From IMG/VR virus record IMGVR_UViG_3300007351_000593, positions 1 to 36,588 of that record: DNA of 36,588 nt, one strand, 5' to 3'. Positions 1 through 8,158 of this stretch are shown here, piece after piece. Made by a program: the position numbers and the translations under genes. This stretch comes from a virus. The notes beneath the pieces are model-generated. The model did not search any database. It had not been told where the DNA came from and saw only the letters and a program-made list of their open reading frames with translations. Numbering within the stretch: position 1 is the first letter of the stretch; every line of letters starts with the position of its first letter.

Positions 1-1266
1 TTACAGCTGGCCGTCAAGCAGGGTAAATTGAGTCCCTCGAAGCGCGTCAATGGTAACAACGTGGCCGCTTCGGATAGCGTTCGTTTTAATCCTTTGGTCA
101 GCGAAGTTGGGCTGTACAACGACACGAATGTATCGGTTATCATCGAGCGCCCAAACATAAAGCAGGTTTCCTGAGTTTACATCGTGAAGCACCGCTTTAG
201 GCGCGTTGAGTCTTTCCGGTAGCGCATAAACCCATTCACTCGGAATTGATTTTTCTCCTTTCCGGGCTGAAGCCAGTAAGTGCATGGCTTCGCCTTTGTC
301 CAGTGAGATGGCGGAAGTGGTGAGGCTCACGCCGACAAGCTTTGCAGCCTGCGAAACAATGTTTTGAGAGATAGCATTAACCACCCTTCTAGACCCCAAC
401 CGGGCGGCGCGATCAGCCTCAATGGCAGTAATCCATGAGGTGTATTCTGCCATCACGATCGGTGTGACGCGCTCTCTTGCGCCATCAAACACAACTGATC
501 CCCATGTCGCTGGTGAGCGCTCAACCCGCTCTGCCATGAGCCTGCCAAGGTTATTTAGCCGGCCTCCTTGTGGGTAAGAAAATTCAGGATCGACGCCAAT
601 CGGCACATCGATTGTTTCGCCAGTTCGTTTGTTCGTGTAGGAGCGGTATTTTTCCTCTGGGGCGACACTTTCGCCACCCGCTGCGTCGGCCATGGCCGCC
701 GACATTTGAATGACGCTGCATTTGCAACCCCACGCGCGCACAGGATAGTGACTCTGCCACCATGGGTCATCCGCTCTCAAAACCAACCCGTCCCAAGCGG
801 CATGCTCCTTGCGCTCATGCGGGCTCGGTGTGTGGTCATACATCAAAAACGGTAGCGTATCCTTTGCCGATTGAATGCGCTGCCACTGTCCTTCAGAATG
901 GGCTGTGCGCATATTTGTTTCATAGATGACTTTCAGACGACGTGGGCTGCCCAGTTGAACAACCTTCGTTTCCTTTGTCTGGGGGTCTGTCATCTGCGCG
1001 CGGCCCCACCAACCACGGCGCATCAGATTCGGTCGCATGTCCTTGATGAATTGCTGAAGCGTTGTGCCGTTTTGAATGGCTGCGTCGATATGCGTCCTGA
1101 AATCTGCCAGCAAATCCATCTGTGCGACCTTCGCCACCGTAAAAGCGCCCTGATTTGCCTGTCGCCACACGTCACGATGATCGAAGGCTATCGCATAGCC
1201 CTTCTGCCGAAAAAACGCCAGCGCTTCTTCAGGTTCTCGCAGACCGAAAGAAATCAGGCCGGGCAT
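1..1266 (-). CDS. MuF-type head morphogenesis protein with C-terminal nuclease-like extension
   Basis: 421 residues. The N-terminal two thirds look like a MuF/SPP1 gp7 minor head protein, which sits at the portal vertex and is injected or acts in head assembly; the Trp-rich stretch ending in W-G-C-K-C (Cys181 and Cys183) is the usual MuF cysteine motif. The last ~100 residues form a separate alpha/beta segment that resembles the phage-borne Barnase/EndoU/ColicinE5-RelE-like (PBECR2-type) nuclease domains often fused to MuF. That domain call is from family knowledge and pattern, not a search. The ATG lies 2 bp after the portal stop, so the two genes are translated together. The stop codon is the first three bases of the window, so nothing downstream is visible. 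In Mu this gene is followed by the protease operon; here that operon is about 18 kb away on the other strand. Confidence 0.88.
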   Translation of the reverse strand: MPGLISFGLREPEEALAFFRQKGYAIAFDHRDVWRQANQGAFTVAKVAQMDLLADFRTHIDAAIQNGTTLQQFIKDMRPNLMRRGWWGRAQMTDPQTKETKVVQLGSPRRLKVIYETNMRTAHSEGQWQRIQSAKDTLPFLMYDHTPSPHERKEHAAWDGLVLRADDPWWQSHYPVRAWGCKCSVIQMSAAMADAAGGESVAPEEKYRSYTNKRTGETIDVPIGVDPEFSYPQGGRLNNLGRLMAERVERSPATWGSVVFDGARERVTPIVMAEYTSWITAIEADRAARLGSRRVVNAISQNIVSQAAKLVGVSLTTSAISLDKGEAMHLLASARKGEKSIPSEWVYALPERLNAPKAVLHDVNSGNLLYVWALDDNRYIRVVVQPNFADQRIKTNAIRSGHVVTIDALRGTQFTLLDGQL

Positions 1267-1268
1267 AT

Positions 1269-2846
1269 CTACTCCTTCGGCGGCGTCGCGCGGCCGAGTA
1301 TCTGGGCATTAAAGGTGCCGAGCGCGAGGATTTTTTCGAGTTTCGCAGTGTCCATGTTTTTTACCGCATCACCAAGGCGATCACGAAACTCATCGAGCGT
1401 CGCGCAATTCGCGGCCAACTCTTCCAATGGCGCAACCATCGGCAGCATGGTTTCCTCCCATTCGCTGGCCATTTCATCCGACAGATCGTCAATAGCGTCC
1501 GGCGCGGCAGCATCCGAGCCCTGAGCGGCAACGTTCACCGCGACAGAATTCATGGCCGTATCCCTGGAAAGATCGGACGGTGCAAACGATGACGCAACCG
1601 ACAGTGTTTGAAGGACATCCTCGCCGTCGGCAGGCTGCGGAATTTGAAGCTTCTTGTGCGCCCACGCGGAGGGGATTTGCATGCCGACACCCACCAGCTT
1701 TGGGAGCGCCTCAGAATAGACCGTAATGTCTTCCGGGTCAGACGTATCAAACTCAAAACGCGGCACGCGATGCGGGTCGCGAGGGCCGCGATTATTAACC
1801 AGCATCAACCACGCCAATTGCGAAAGCGTACCGGCGAGCTGGCGCGCATCAGACTTCTTCAGGTCATCACGCACGTCTCCATGCAGGTTAGCGACTCCCG
1901 AACCCATCCCGGTGCTCTTGGCTTCACTCGATGTGGTTTGCCCGAGGATTGCCTTCGATGCCGAGCGCTCTGCCCAGTCGAGCATCGCCATATACGGGTC
2001 GCTCTGACCCTTGGCGGCTTCTTCAAACTCAATATCCATGCCTTGCGCAATGATGCCACCGGCGTTGTGGCCGATCCCCACGACAGCGCGCAAAAGCTCG
2101 GCTTTCTCAATGTCGTTCGAGCCGCTCGGATATTTGCCAAGGCGAAGCGGTAAACCATAGATTTCCAAAAACTCGGCCAGGTCACGCACCGCGTAATTTT
2201 TAAAAATGAAAGGCCACGACAAGATGCGATGCAACCCGGAGCGCGCAAGATAACCGCTCTTTGCCTTGTGAATGTGGATCAGCCAGCCGCCCGGCGTGAG
2301 CGGTTCGCCATCGATCGCCATTGTGCGCAAGCGCAGTTCATTTCGGCTTGCCTGCGGCAAAACGAACCAACTTTGCGGGCGGTGATGCAATGCTTTGGGC
2401 AGCCACTCCTTGCCGTATTTAGCCCACTCAATTTCCAGCGCTGAAAACCCGTGTCCAATAGCGTCCAGCAGGTCGTACATCGTATCGTTCAGATCACGCA
2501 TGTCCGCAAACCGCTCCTGCAACCAGGCGCAATCATCCTCTTCTGACTTGCTCGGATTTCTCGGCGCAACGATCGCCCAATCAATGGTCTCAATGACGCG
2601 CTTTCGCTTGGATATTTCCGCAAAAATGTGCGCGTCTTTCTCTTCCATGTCATTGAAAAATTCATGCTGCGCGACGATGTTTCCCTGCTCAGCAGCCTCC
2701 AGAATGCCCGCCAGGCGGCGTGGTGTAATACCCAGAGACGGATGATTTTCAAATTCCCGATGCAGCCACCCAAGACGTGCTGTTTGCGGCTCTGAGAGCG
2801 CCTTGCGCTCGATCGGGTTGCCATTGTGATCCAGTATTTGTGCCAT
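1269..2846 (-). CDS. Mu gp29-like portal protein (DUF935 family)
   Basis: 525 residues, the usual length for Mu-type portals. The sequence has typical DUF935 features: an N-terminal segment with acidic/aromatic helices, an EEKDAHIF-type helix followed by a K-R-K-R-V stretch, and a central region with I-G-H-G-F-S-A-L-E-I-E-W near residue 130. The protein forms the dodecameric ring at the capsid vertex through which DNA is packed. It lies between the large terminase (13 bp upstream) and MuF (2 bp downstream), the canonical Mu packaging order. A GGAGAA-type ribosome-binding site precedes the ATG. The C-terminal 100 residues are Ala/Asp/Glu-rich and acidic. Confidence 0.92.
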   Translation of the reverse strand: MAQILDHNGNPIERKALSEPQTARLGWLHREFENHPSLGITPRRLAGILEAAEQGNIVAQHEFFNDMEEKDAHIFAEISKRKRVIETIDWAIVAPRNPSKSEEDDCAWLQERFADMRDLNDTMYDLLDAIGHGFSALEIEWAKYGKEWLPKALHHRPQSWFVLPQASRNELRLRTMAIDGEPLTPGGWLIHIHKAKSGYLARSGLHRILSWPFIFKNYAVRDLAEFLEIYGLPLRLGKYPSGSNDIEKAELLRAVVGIGHNAGGIIAQGMDIEFEEAAKGQSDPYMAMLDWAERSASKAILGQTTSSEAKSTGMGSGVANLHGDVRDDLKKSDARQLAGTLSQLAWLMLVNNRGPRDPHRVPRFEFDTSDPEDITVYSEALPKLVGVGMQIPSAWAHKKLQIPQPADGEDVLQTLSVASSFAPSDLSRDTAMNSVAVNVAAQGSDAAAPDAIDDLSDEMASEWEETMLPMVAPLEELAANCATLDEFRDRLGDAVKNMDTAKLEKILALGTFNAQILGRATPPKE

Positions 2847-2858
2847 ATCGTTCTCCTG

Positions 2859-4472
2859 TTACCAGCCGCCGCCCTTGGAAAAAACGCTCTCCGGCAAGTC
2901 GCGGGAAATCCTGTCACGCGATCGATCTTCCGCGTCCATCTCACGCCAGGCGCCGGTGTTTCGTGGCAAGGGCGTATATTCGATCGGTGCAACATCACGA
3001 TGCATGGCCGCATGCGCCAAAAAAAGCGCGATCGCAAAATCACCGTGCCGTTGCTGCTTGCCGCCACCAGCGCGCTGCGTTTTTTCCTTGCCAATTTTCG
3101 GAACACCGTCAATACGTCGGATGGCTCGCAAATCATCACGACACTCATCGTCGCGCGGCAAGTTCTCCAGCGTCGCGTCCTCCATCGCCGCTTTGAAACG
3201 CGGCATTTTTTCGAGATAAAAGTTGTCCGTCAATTTCACCTGCTCGATGCGCAAGCGCCCGAGCGTGTCCGCCGCATATTCCGCCAGCTCAGCGCCGTTG
3301 CCGGTCGCATCCATGCTGGCCGCATAGAAATTCGGGAGATTTAATCCGACAAAACTCACCAGCTGGCGCTGCTGCGCAAAAGGCCAGTTGCCGATTTCAA
3401 CAACGACCTTCACGCGATCAATGAGGTTTTTTGTCTGCTCAAGCACCGTCAGCACGCTCAAATCGCCAACCCGCGCAAAGTCCATACCAAAACCATGGCG
3501 GCGCGTTTTATCCAGTGCCGCCAGTGTCGATTGCAACTCATCCTTCAGCCAGGCATCCACTTCCGCTTCGCGTATGGGAACCGGCAATAACCCGAATTCA
3601 TCCGGCCAGCGCTTCCTGACGATGACCGGCGCATCTATCGCATCCGGCTTTGCCATGCGCGCCTCAATCAGCGCTAGCGGCAGATAAACACCACCGCCGC
3701 GCGCCGGCACACAATCCAATTCTTCTGCTGCGCCCTCACCATAGAACGCATACACGCTTTTGACCCAGGCGGCTTGCTCATCGACATTCCAATCCTTGCC
3801 AAGGCGCAGGCACACGCGCTCATAAAGCCCGTCGGCAACAGCCTCCTGAAAGGTAATCCGATGCACAACGCCTGCGCGCTTGCCTGACCGGATATCCTCA
3901 ATCAACGTGTTGAACGGATTGTCCGCGCCATTGTGCGTCGAGATCACGCGCACCTTACCGCCCCAGATCAACATCGCCAGAGCCGCTTTCAACAGCTCAT
4001 CGAGCTTCTCGTGGAAGGCCGCTTCATCGATGACAATCACGCCCTGGCGCCCGCGCAAGTTGGACGGGCGCGAACTTAGCGCAACAATACGAAAACCGCT
4101 GGCCGGGAACCGGATCGTATAGGTCTTGATGTGCTTGTCTTCTTCCTCGCCATCCCAAAACCCTTCTTCGATTTCCGCCGCCGCATAGTTGAATAACCGG
4201 GCAAACATCGCGCATGCCTGGATATACTCGATCGTCATGTCCTGGTTGTAGGCGATGTAATAGACATTTTGGCCGCCTGCCTCGCTGCTCGACGCAGCGA
4301 TCAGCACATCATCAGCCGCCTCAGCCCACGTGATACCGGTACGTCTGCTCTTCTCAATCACCTTAAGCGGTGCCGGGTCCACCGACCACGCGCCCTGGTA
4401 GGGCATCAGCACGGCGGGGATCGGCTTTGATGCAGTATTCGGCACCTTGACCGGGACGGCTGATTTTTTCAT
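2859..4472 (-). CDS. Terminase large subunit (Mu gp28-like)
   Basis: 537 residues, an ATPase plus nuclease that packages DNA into the prohead. A Walker A-like KSRRTGIT lies at residues 41-48 and Walker B VIVIDEAA at 145-152 (Asp149, Glu150). A coupling-type S-T-H follows near 178-180. The C-terminal RNase H-like nuclease acidic residues are likely Asp331 (GMDFAR), Asp388 (MDATGNG) and Asp477 (HGDFAI), matching the terL nuclease pattern. Its ATG overlaps the stop of the small terminase by ATGA, and the portal follows 13 bp downstream, so the packaging genes are translationally coupled. The full length and intact motifs argue for a functional protein. Confidence 0.95.
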   Translation of the reverse strand: MKKSAVPVKVPNTASKPIPAVLMPYQGAWSVDPAPLKVIEKSRRTGITWAEAADDVLIAASSSEAGGQNVYYIAYNQDMTIEYIQACAMFARLFNYAAAEIEEGFWDGEEEDKHIKTYTIRFPASGFRIVALSSRPSNLRGRQGVIVIDEAAFHEKLDELLKAALAMLIWGGKVRVISTHNGADNPFNTLIEDIRSGKRAGVVHRITFQEAVADGLYERVCLRLGKDWNVDEQAAWVKSVYAFYGEGAAEELDCVPARGGGVYLPLALIEARMAKPDAIDAPVIVRKRWPDEFGLLPVPIREAEVDAWLKDELQSTLAALDKTRRHGFGMDFARVGDLSVLTVLEQTKNLIDRVKVVVEIGNWPFAQQRQLVSFVGLNLPNFYAASMDATGNGAELAEYAADTLGRLRIEQVKLTDNFYLEKMPRFKAAMEDATLENLPRDDECRDDLRAIRRIDGVPKIGKEKTQRAGGGKQQRHGDFAIALFLAHAAMHRDVAPIEYTPLPRNTGAWREMDAEDRSRDRISRDLPESVFSKGGGW

Positions 4473-5014
4473 TGTGCGATACCTAAAATCTCACGGCGCA
4501 ACTGTTCCACCGTATCGGCAGACAAACCGCCCTTACGCGCGATCTTCTCAACGCTATCGGCAGCCGCTTTCGTACGCGCCTGCACCTCCATCCGGAATTT
4601 TTTCTGGTTCACGCTGGCACGAGCAAGGGTTGCAATGTTCTTCGCGGCCTTAGACAGCAACGCGATCCGATCCTGTGGATCGATCTCTTCTTCGGTCGCC
4701 TCCTGAAGATTGACGATACTCTCAAAGAGTTCTGTCTGTACCAGCGCAATGACGGCCTCAGAACGCGCATCCTGATCGTCCGCCGCGCCATCCGTGAGGA
4801 TCTTCGCTGCTTCCGTGCTGGCCTTGATGGCCGCCAGCCGTTTTTCTATTTTCTGACCATAGCGCTGGATTGACGACTTGCCGATTGAATACCCCTTCTC
4901 CTGAAGCAACTGCTCCAGCACGACATAATCGCTGAAGTTTTTTTCAAGCAGCGCCTTATCCAGCCATTCACGAACAGCTTTTGGCAGCTGGTTGACCTTG
5001 GCCTTGCGCGCCAT
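4469..5014 (-). CDS. Terminase small subunit (DUF3486, Mu gp27-like)
   Basis: 181 residues counted from the ATG at 5014. This start is chosen because it overlaps the upstream stop as TGATG; the longer open frame upstream runs inside the preceding gene. The N-terminal part (MARKAKVNQLP, then a helical segment with S-I-G-K-S-S-I-Q-R-Y-G) looks like the HTH DNA-recognition domain of DUF3486 small terminases. The middle and C-terminus are long charged helices, as expected for oligomerisation. It would recognise the phage end and load the large subunit. The stop overlaps the large-subunit start by ATGA. Confidence 0.88.
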   Translation of the reverse strand: MARKAKVNQLPKAVREWLDKALLEKNFSDYVVLEQLLQEKGYSIGKSSIQRYGQKIEKRLAAIKASTEAAKILTDGAADDQDARSEAVIALVQTELFESIVNLQEATEEEIDPQDRIALLSKAAKNIATLARASVNQKKFRMEVQARTKAAADSVEKIARKGGLSADTVEQLRREILGIAQ

Positions 5015-5325
5015 CACGACACCCAATATTTCGTCGGTCGCGCAATACCCGGTTCGCAATCGACCGTGTACTCTGCGACATCCACCCCGTAGCGCGTCAG
5101 GTTGCACCACCAGATGCCGCTGGGCTCCTTCCTGATCGTCACAAGCTTGCGGTCAAACAGATAGTCCAGCTCGCGGCGCACTTCCCGCTGTGTCGCATCC
5201 GGATAAACCGACTGGATCGTCATGATGATCACGGCCTCGACAAGATCCTCAGGTCGCGAATTGTTCAACGCCATCAAGAGCACCCAGCGCATACCCTCAC
5301 GACGGAGTTTTTCACGGTCAAACAT
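5014..5325 (-). CDS. Mu gp26-like winged-helix phage protein
   Basis: 103 residues, with a strong AAGGAG ribosome-binding site before the ATG. The sequence reads as a small winged-helix fold: a helix (MRWVLLMALNNSRPEDL), a second helix containing Q-R-E-V-R-R-E-L-D-Y-L, then a beta hairpin (LVTIRKE..GIWWCNLT). It sits between the DUF2730-like gene and the small terminase, the position of Mu gp26. Function is not established for the family; DNA binding in packaging or regulation is an inference from the fold pattern only. Confidence 0.75.
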   Translation of the reverse strand: MFDREKLRREGMRWVLLMALNNSRPEDLVEAVIIMTIQSVYPDATQREVRRELDYLFDRKLVTIRKEPSGIWWCNLTRYGVDVAEYTVDCEPGIARPTKYWVS

Positions 5326-5327
5326 CG

Positions 5328-5657
5328 TTATTCTCCTTTTCTCAACATGACGACTTCCAGCTTGTTGTAAAGCGAATCAAGCTTTGCTTCGATAACGGTC
5401 TGCCCGCGCACGTAATCCTCGCGACGCACGTACCGCTCGGAGATATGCAGCTTGAAGTCGGCAAGGTCGCGATCAAGTCGCCGCAGTTCGCCGTCCGTCT
5501 TCTCATGAAGGTTCTCGATCGATGCAAACCGCGTGTCGATCTCTTTTGACATTTGCCGCAACAGCAGCTTGGCCAGCGCAAACATCACGCCTGCAAAGGT
5601 CGCCAGCAATCCGGCAATGCTCAACACGAACTCAATTGTCGCGTAATCCACTTTCAT
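5328..5657 (-). CDS. Mu gp25-like (DUF2730) membrane/coiled-coil protein
   Basis: 109 residues. One N-terminal transmembrane helix (roughly residues 9-31, FVLSIAGLLATFAGVMFALA) is followed by a long charged coiled coil with heptad spacing (E-I-D-T-R-F-A-S-I-E-N-L-H). This matches the DUF2730 proteins found between lysis genes and terminases of Mu-like phages. Its role is unknown; membrane anchoring is clear from the sequence. It overlaps the Rz stop by 4 bases and ends at the ribosome-binding site of the next gene. It is one of the few membrane proteins in a lysis region that has no obvious holin, so a holin-like role cannot be excluded. Confidence 0.75.
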   Translation of the reverse strand: MKVDYATIEFVLSIAGLLATFAGVMFALAKLLLRQMSKEIDTRFASIENLHEKTDGELRRLDRDLADFKLHISERYVRREDYVRGQTVIEAKLDSLYNKLEVVMLRKGE

Positions 5658-6256
5658 TTTTTAGCCTCTGTCTGGTTGTGCAGCCCGATCAGTTCGGTCA
5701 GTTGTTTTTCCATCGCCCGGCACCGGGCGCCATAGTCAGTCATGTGCGCCAGCACGTCGGCCTGGCTGACGCCTGAATCGCGTAACCGGGCACCAGCGGT
5801 TTGACTGGTTCCGGCGGGGCTGCCAGATTTGCTGGCAACGGCGGCCGCTGGTAAGTCGGGCAATCCAATGGCGGCGTTATAGAGCTGCACCCAGCCGCCA
5901 GTGAAAACGCAACGAGGCAAAGCAACAACCGCCGTGCCATCAGGTGAATAGACAGTCGAGACATCGGCAACTCTCCTTCGCAAGTTATTTTTTTCTGCTG
6001 CAAAACGGCGGCTGGCTTCAAGTAGCGATTGCTCCGCGCGGTTGGCGCGTGCGGTTTCTGCCACATAAAGAGCCATCGCCTGACGGTACGCCGCTGCTTG
6101 CGCAGCAGCGCTCTTTTCAAGATGCTGGGCAACCTCAACGCGCCCGGCCGAACGTCCATAGTCATAACCAGCCCAGCCACACAGCGCCATTGCCGACAGC
6201 ACGGCCAAAGATGAAGCGGCCACGGCGAGAAGCCTTTTTTGAACAGTGTCAAGCAC
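5654..6256 (-). CDS. Rz-like i-spanin
   Basis: 200 residues from a GTG start with a GGGAG ribosome-binding site 9 bases upstream; it overlaps the endolysin stop by 8 bases. An N-terminal signal-anchor (roughly residues 9-30) is followed by a long Ala/Glu/Arg-rich periplasmic coiled coil, the architecture of inner-membrane spanins. The Cys in PRCVF and the Pro/Ala-rich linker are in the periplasmic part. It would pair with the Rz1 lipoprotein encoded within it in another frame to fuse inner and outer membranes in the last step of lysis. The assignment rests on topology, position and the nested partner, since spanins diverge strongly in sequence. Confidence 0.85.
   Translation of the reverse strand: MLDTVQKRLLAVAASSLAVLSAMALCGWAGYDYGRSAGRVEVAQHLEKSAAAQAAAYRQAMALYVAETARANRAEQSLLEASRRFAAEKNNLRRRVADVSTVYSPDGTAVVALPRCVFTGGWVQLYNAAIGLPDLPAAAVASKSGSPAGTSQTAGARLRDSGVSQADVLAHMTDYGARCRAMEKQLTELIGLHNQTEAKK
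5740..5964 (-). CDS. Rz1-like o-spanin lipoprotein, nested inside Rz
   Basis: 74 residues in a frame different from Rz and fully inside it. The ATG at 5964 is chosen because AAGGAG lies 8 bases upstream. The signal peptide runs to the lipobox L-A-A-G-C, followed by a Pro-rich chain (ITPPLDC, QRPPLPANLAAPPEPVKPLVP), the hallmark of outer-membrane Rz1 proteins. It would span the periplasm with Rz. Nested Rz/Rz1 coding is well known in lambda-like phages; here the overlap is complete. Confidence 0.85.
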   Translation of the reverse strand: MSRLSIHLMARRLLLCLVAFSLAAGCSSITPPLDCPTYQRPPLPANLAAPPEPVKPLVPGYAIQASARPTCWRT

Positions 6257-6749
6257 GATCGGTCGCTCCCATGCAGCGGTTATAGGTTTCCTGCCGACGT
6301 TTCACGATCCCGCGACAGTTGTTCGCCGGGTCTTTGCACGACACCTTCTCGCCGTTCACCGTGATTTTGTCGAAAGAAAGAATTGATGCACACGCGGCGG
6401 CATAATTGCAAGCGCGTAGCTTTTGAGGAATGCTTGAGCGGCACACCGTCGGCGCGCCGACGTTGAAGGCCAGATCCACAAATGCGTCAAACTCATGCTG
6501 GTAAAGTGGCACATCGCCAAAGCAGCGCTTGATCTCTGTCGCGTGCGCATCAACGTTTTTCGCCAGCGTGATGAGCGCCCGCGCATGTGGCACAGGCTTG
6601 CCAGGCACGACGTTGACCGTGTTCCCATAACCATCCGTCCACTTGCCTACGGAATCCTGGTAAGGCATGCGCGCATAATCCTCATGCACGGCCAGGCCGA
6701 TCAGTCCGGCGGACGAAAAAGCCAAGAGACTGATCGCGATGCGCTTCAT
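6249..6749 (-). CDS. SAR-type endolysin (GH24 lysozyme)
   Basis: 166 residues. The glycoside hydrolase 24 (T4/P21-like) catalytic triad is visible as Glu23, Asp32 and Thr38 (spacing 9 and 6, as in T4 Glu11-Asp20-Thr26). The first ~21 residues form a weakly hydrophobic Gly/Ser/Ala-rich segment next to the catalytic Glu, with no lipobox, as in signal-arrest-release endolysins that are secreted by Sec and activated when the membrane is depolarised. Cys residues in the C-terminal half may form disulfides. It overlaps the small Cys-rich gene by ATGA and the Rz start by 8 bases. Confidence 0.93.
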   Translation of the reverse strand: MKRIAISLLAFSSAGLIGLAVHEDYARMPYQDSVGKWTDGYGNTVNVVPGKPVPHARALITLAKNVDAHATEIKRCFGDVPLYQHEFDAFVDLAFNVGAPTVCRSSIPQKLRACNYAAACASILSFDKITVNGEKVSCKDPANNCRGIVKRRQETYNRCMGATDRA

Positions 6750-6940
6750 CGTTCCATCTCCCGGTACATATCGCGTTTCGCGCAGACAGACTGGTCATGG
6801 AAGAAGCGCCATTTTTCAAGGAGCGCGCAGTTATGCCACCCCATCTCCGCCATCTTGAGGGTGTTGGTATCGGCATGCGGCTCGGGGTTGCGCCGCCAGT
6901 TGGCGCAGGTTCCGCAATGAGGAATCGTCTTGTTACTCAT
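6746..6940 (-). CDS. Small Cys-rich protein, first gene of the leftward late operon
   Basis: 64 residues from the ATG at 6940; the frame stays open further upstream, but only through the terminator hairpin. It contains H-C-G-T-C-A-N-W near the start and two further Cys, so it may bind zinc or form disulfides. It has no signal peptide or transmembrane helix, so it is not a holin by sequence. It is separated from Mor by a terminator and is the first gene likely transcribed from the late promoter. I do not recognise a named function. Confidence 0.65.
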   Translation of the reverse strand: MSNKTIPHCGTCANWRRNPEPHADTNTLKMAEMGWHNCALLEKWRFFHDQSVCAKRDMYREMER

Positions 6941-6965
6941 GCCAAAACGATACGGGCGCGCCAAT

Positions 6966-6998
6966 AAAAAAACGGGAGTGAAGTACCTCACTCCCGTT
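6966..6998 (-). terminator. Rho-independent terminator after mor
   Basis: On the minus strand, arms AACGGGAGTGA and TCACTCCCGTT (11 bp perfect, 6-base loop) are followed by a run of seven T. It lies about 40 bases after the mor stop and before the lysis genes, so it would end the early leftward transcript. Its stem shares GGGAGTGAAG with the hairpin before the protease operon at 19358. Confidence 0.85.
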
Positions 6999-7033
6999 TC
7001 ATTTGTGCAACCAGACGGATGCACGTTGTGTCG

Positions 7034-7498
7034 TTACTCCCGGAAATCTATCACAAGCTGTGCATCATCAACAAGCCCCGCCGCGATCTGACCATCGTCT
7101 GACACGCCACGTTTCAAGATGGTGCGGATCTGACGCACCGACAATCTATATTTTCGCGCAAGGTTATCGACATTGGCGCCCCCGTCGTATTTCGCAATGA
7201 TTTCAGCATCGCGCACCGCGCGGATGGCGGCCGCGCAACGTGGCACCACATAGCCACTCTCACCGCCGTAATGAAAAACGAACCGCTCCGCAGCCGTCCG
7301 GCCAATCGCTTCCACCAAACGCTGAAACATCACGCCATCCGGGCGACGTCCAACCGGCACCTTGATCGGGATGCCCGGAAAAGCGCGCACCAGCGCAAGC
7401 GCCGCCTCGAACCCGATCACGTCAATGAGCTCCTTGACGGAATCAGGCAGACGCGCGCTATGCGCACTGGTTAAGCAGTGGTGGTCCGCTTGCTCCAC
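7034..7498 (-). CDS. Mor-family late/middle transcription activator
   Basis: 154 residues. The central G-G-x-Y-V-P-like segment (ESGYVVPRCAAAIRAVRDAEI) and the C-terminal helix-turn-helix (VDNLARKYRLSVRQIRTILKRG) are characteristic of Mor/C activators, which bind as dimers next to non-consensus promoters and recruit RNA polymerase. It overlaps gemA by 28 bases and is the last early gene before the terminator at 6966-6998. Only one Mor/C-type gene is seen here (Mu has both Mor and C), so this protein probably controls the late promoters directly. Confidence 0.9.
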   Translation of the reverse strand: MEQADHHCLTSAHSARLPDSVKELIDVIGFEAALALVRAFPGIPIKVPVGRRPDGVMFQRLVEAIGRTAAERFVFHYGGESGYVVPRCAAAIRAVRDAEIIAKYDGGANVDNLARKYRLSVRQIRTILKRGVSDDGQIAAGLVDDAQLVIDFRE

Positions 7499-7914
7499 TT
7501 CTTGATCTCCTCAATGACTCTGCTGGCCTGCGCGGAAGACAACCACTGCAACGCAGCGATGCCCGTCATCCGGCGCACGAAAGAATTAAGCGCCGCCTCC
7601 GAAGGGTCGCGAATGACTCCAGCAGCGTGCAAATCAAGCCACAAGGCGCGAATTTTCCGGGACTGGGGATCATCCGCCATCACGCGCGCGCCATGCGCTG
7701 TAGCGCCTGTATTGCGGCCACCGCGCACCTTGAAACCGCAACGCTTCATGTGCGCCAACAGCTTCTCCAGCTCCGGCACGGTCAACCCGGTCGATGAATC
7801 CGTCCGGCTCCGTGAGATTTGCCGGATCGTCGCGCGATAAGCATCTTCCGCCATGCCTATCTCGCGCCTGGCAATCTGGATCAGGCGCACCAGGCGCTTG
7901 GCGTCATGCTCCAT
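7471..7914 (-). CDS. GemA-family regulatory protein (DUF1018, Mu gp16-like)
   Basis: 147 residues from the ATG at 7914, which overlaps the stop of the upstream HTH gene; the longer frame upstream lies within that gene. Typical GemA features are the N-terminal LIQIARREIGMAEDAYRA block, T-V-P-E-L-E-K-L-L-A-H-M-K-R-C-G-F-K, and a C-terminal W-L-D-L-H-A-A-G-V-I-R-D-P-S-E-A-A-L-N-S-F-V-R-R segment. In Mu, GemA modulates host gene expression and DNA topology. It is part of the leftward early operon with ATGA-type coupling. Confidence 0.9.
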   Translation of the reverse strand: MEHDAKRLVRLIQIARREIGMAEDAYRATIRQISRSRTDSSTGLTVPELEKLLAHMKRCGFKVRGGRNTGATAHGARVMADDPQSRKIRALWLDLHAAGVIRDPSEAALNSFVRRMTGIAALQWLSSAQASRVIEEIKKWSKRTTTA

Positions 7915-8134
7915 GACCAACCTCATCCGCAGTGAAAACCAGCGTATAACGCGCCACGCGCTTGCCGTTACCGACCGCAACAATCTCGGAATTGATCGTG
8001 TGCCCGAGCTGCTTCAAGTCGTACACGCGACCGCCCAGGCGATAAATGCCAAGCTCGCTCAACGCCTCCAGCGGCGTGATCGGTCCGCGCTTCAAGCGCG
8101 CCAACAAAAGTTCACATTGATTCGTCTGGCTCAT
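7904..8134 (-). CDS. Small winged helix-turn-helix protein
   Basis: 76 residues. The pattern (LLARLKRGPITPLEALSELGIYRLGGRVYDLKQLGH) is that of the HTH_39-type winged helix found in many phages: a helix, the T-P-x-E-A-L recognition turn, then R-V-Y-D-L-K. The remainder is a beta wing. It probably binds DNA; no target is known. It overlaps gemA and is 24 bases downstream of the preceding gene. Confidence 0.8.
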   Translation of the reverse strand: MSQTNQCELLLARLKRGPITPLEALSELGIYRLGGRVYDLKQLGHTINSEIVAVGNGKRVARYTLVFTADEVGHGA

Positions 8135-8158
8135 GGATTGCTCCTTATACGAGGTTGC

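Noticed and set aside
871-1524. Plus-strand frames opposite MuF and portal (for example 871-1524, 1608-2153)
   Set aside because: Antisense shadows of strongly supported genes in GC-rich sequence; no plausible start or domain.
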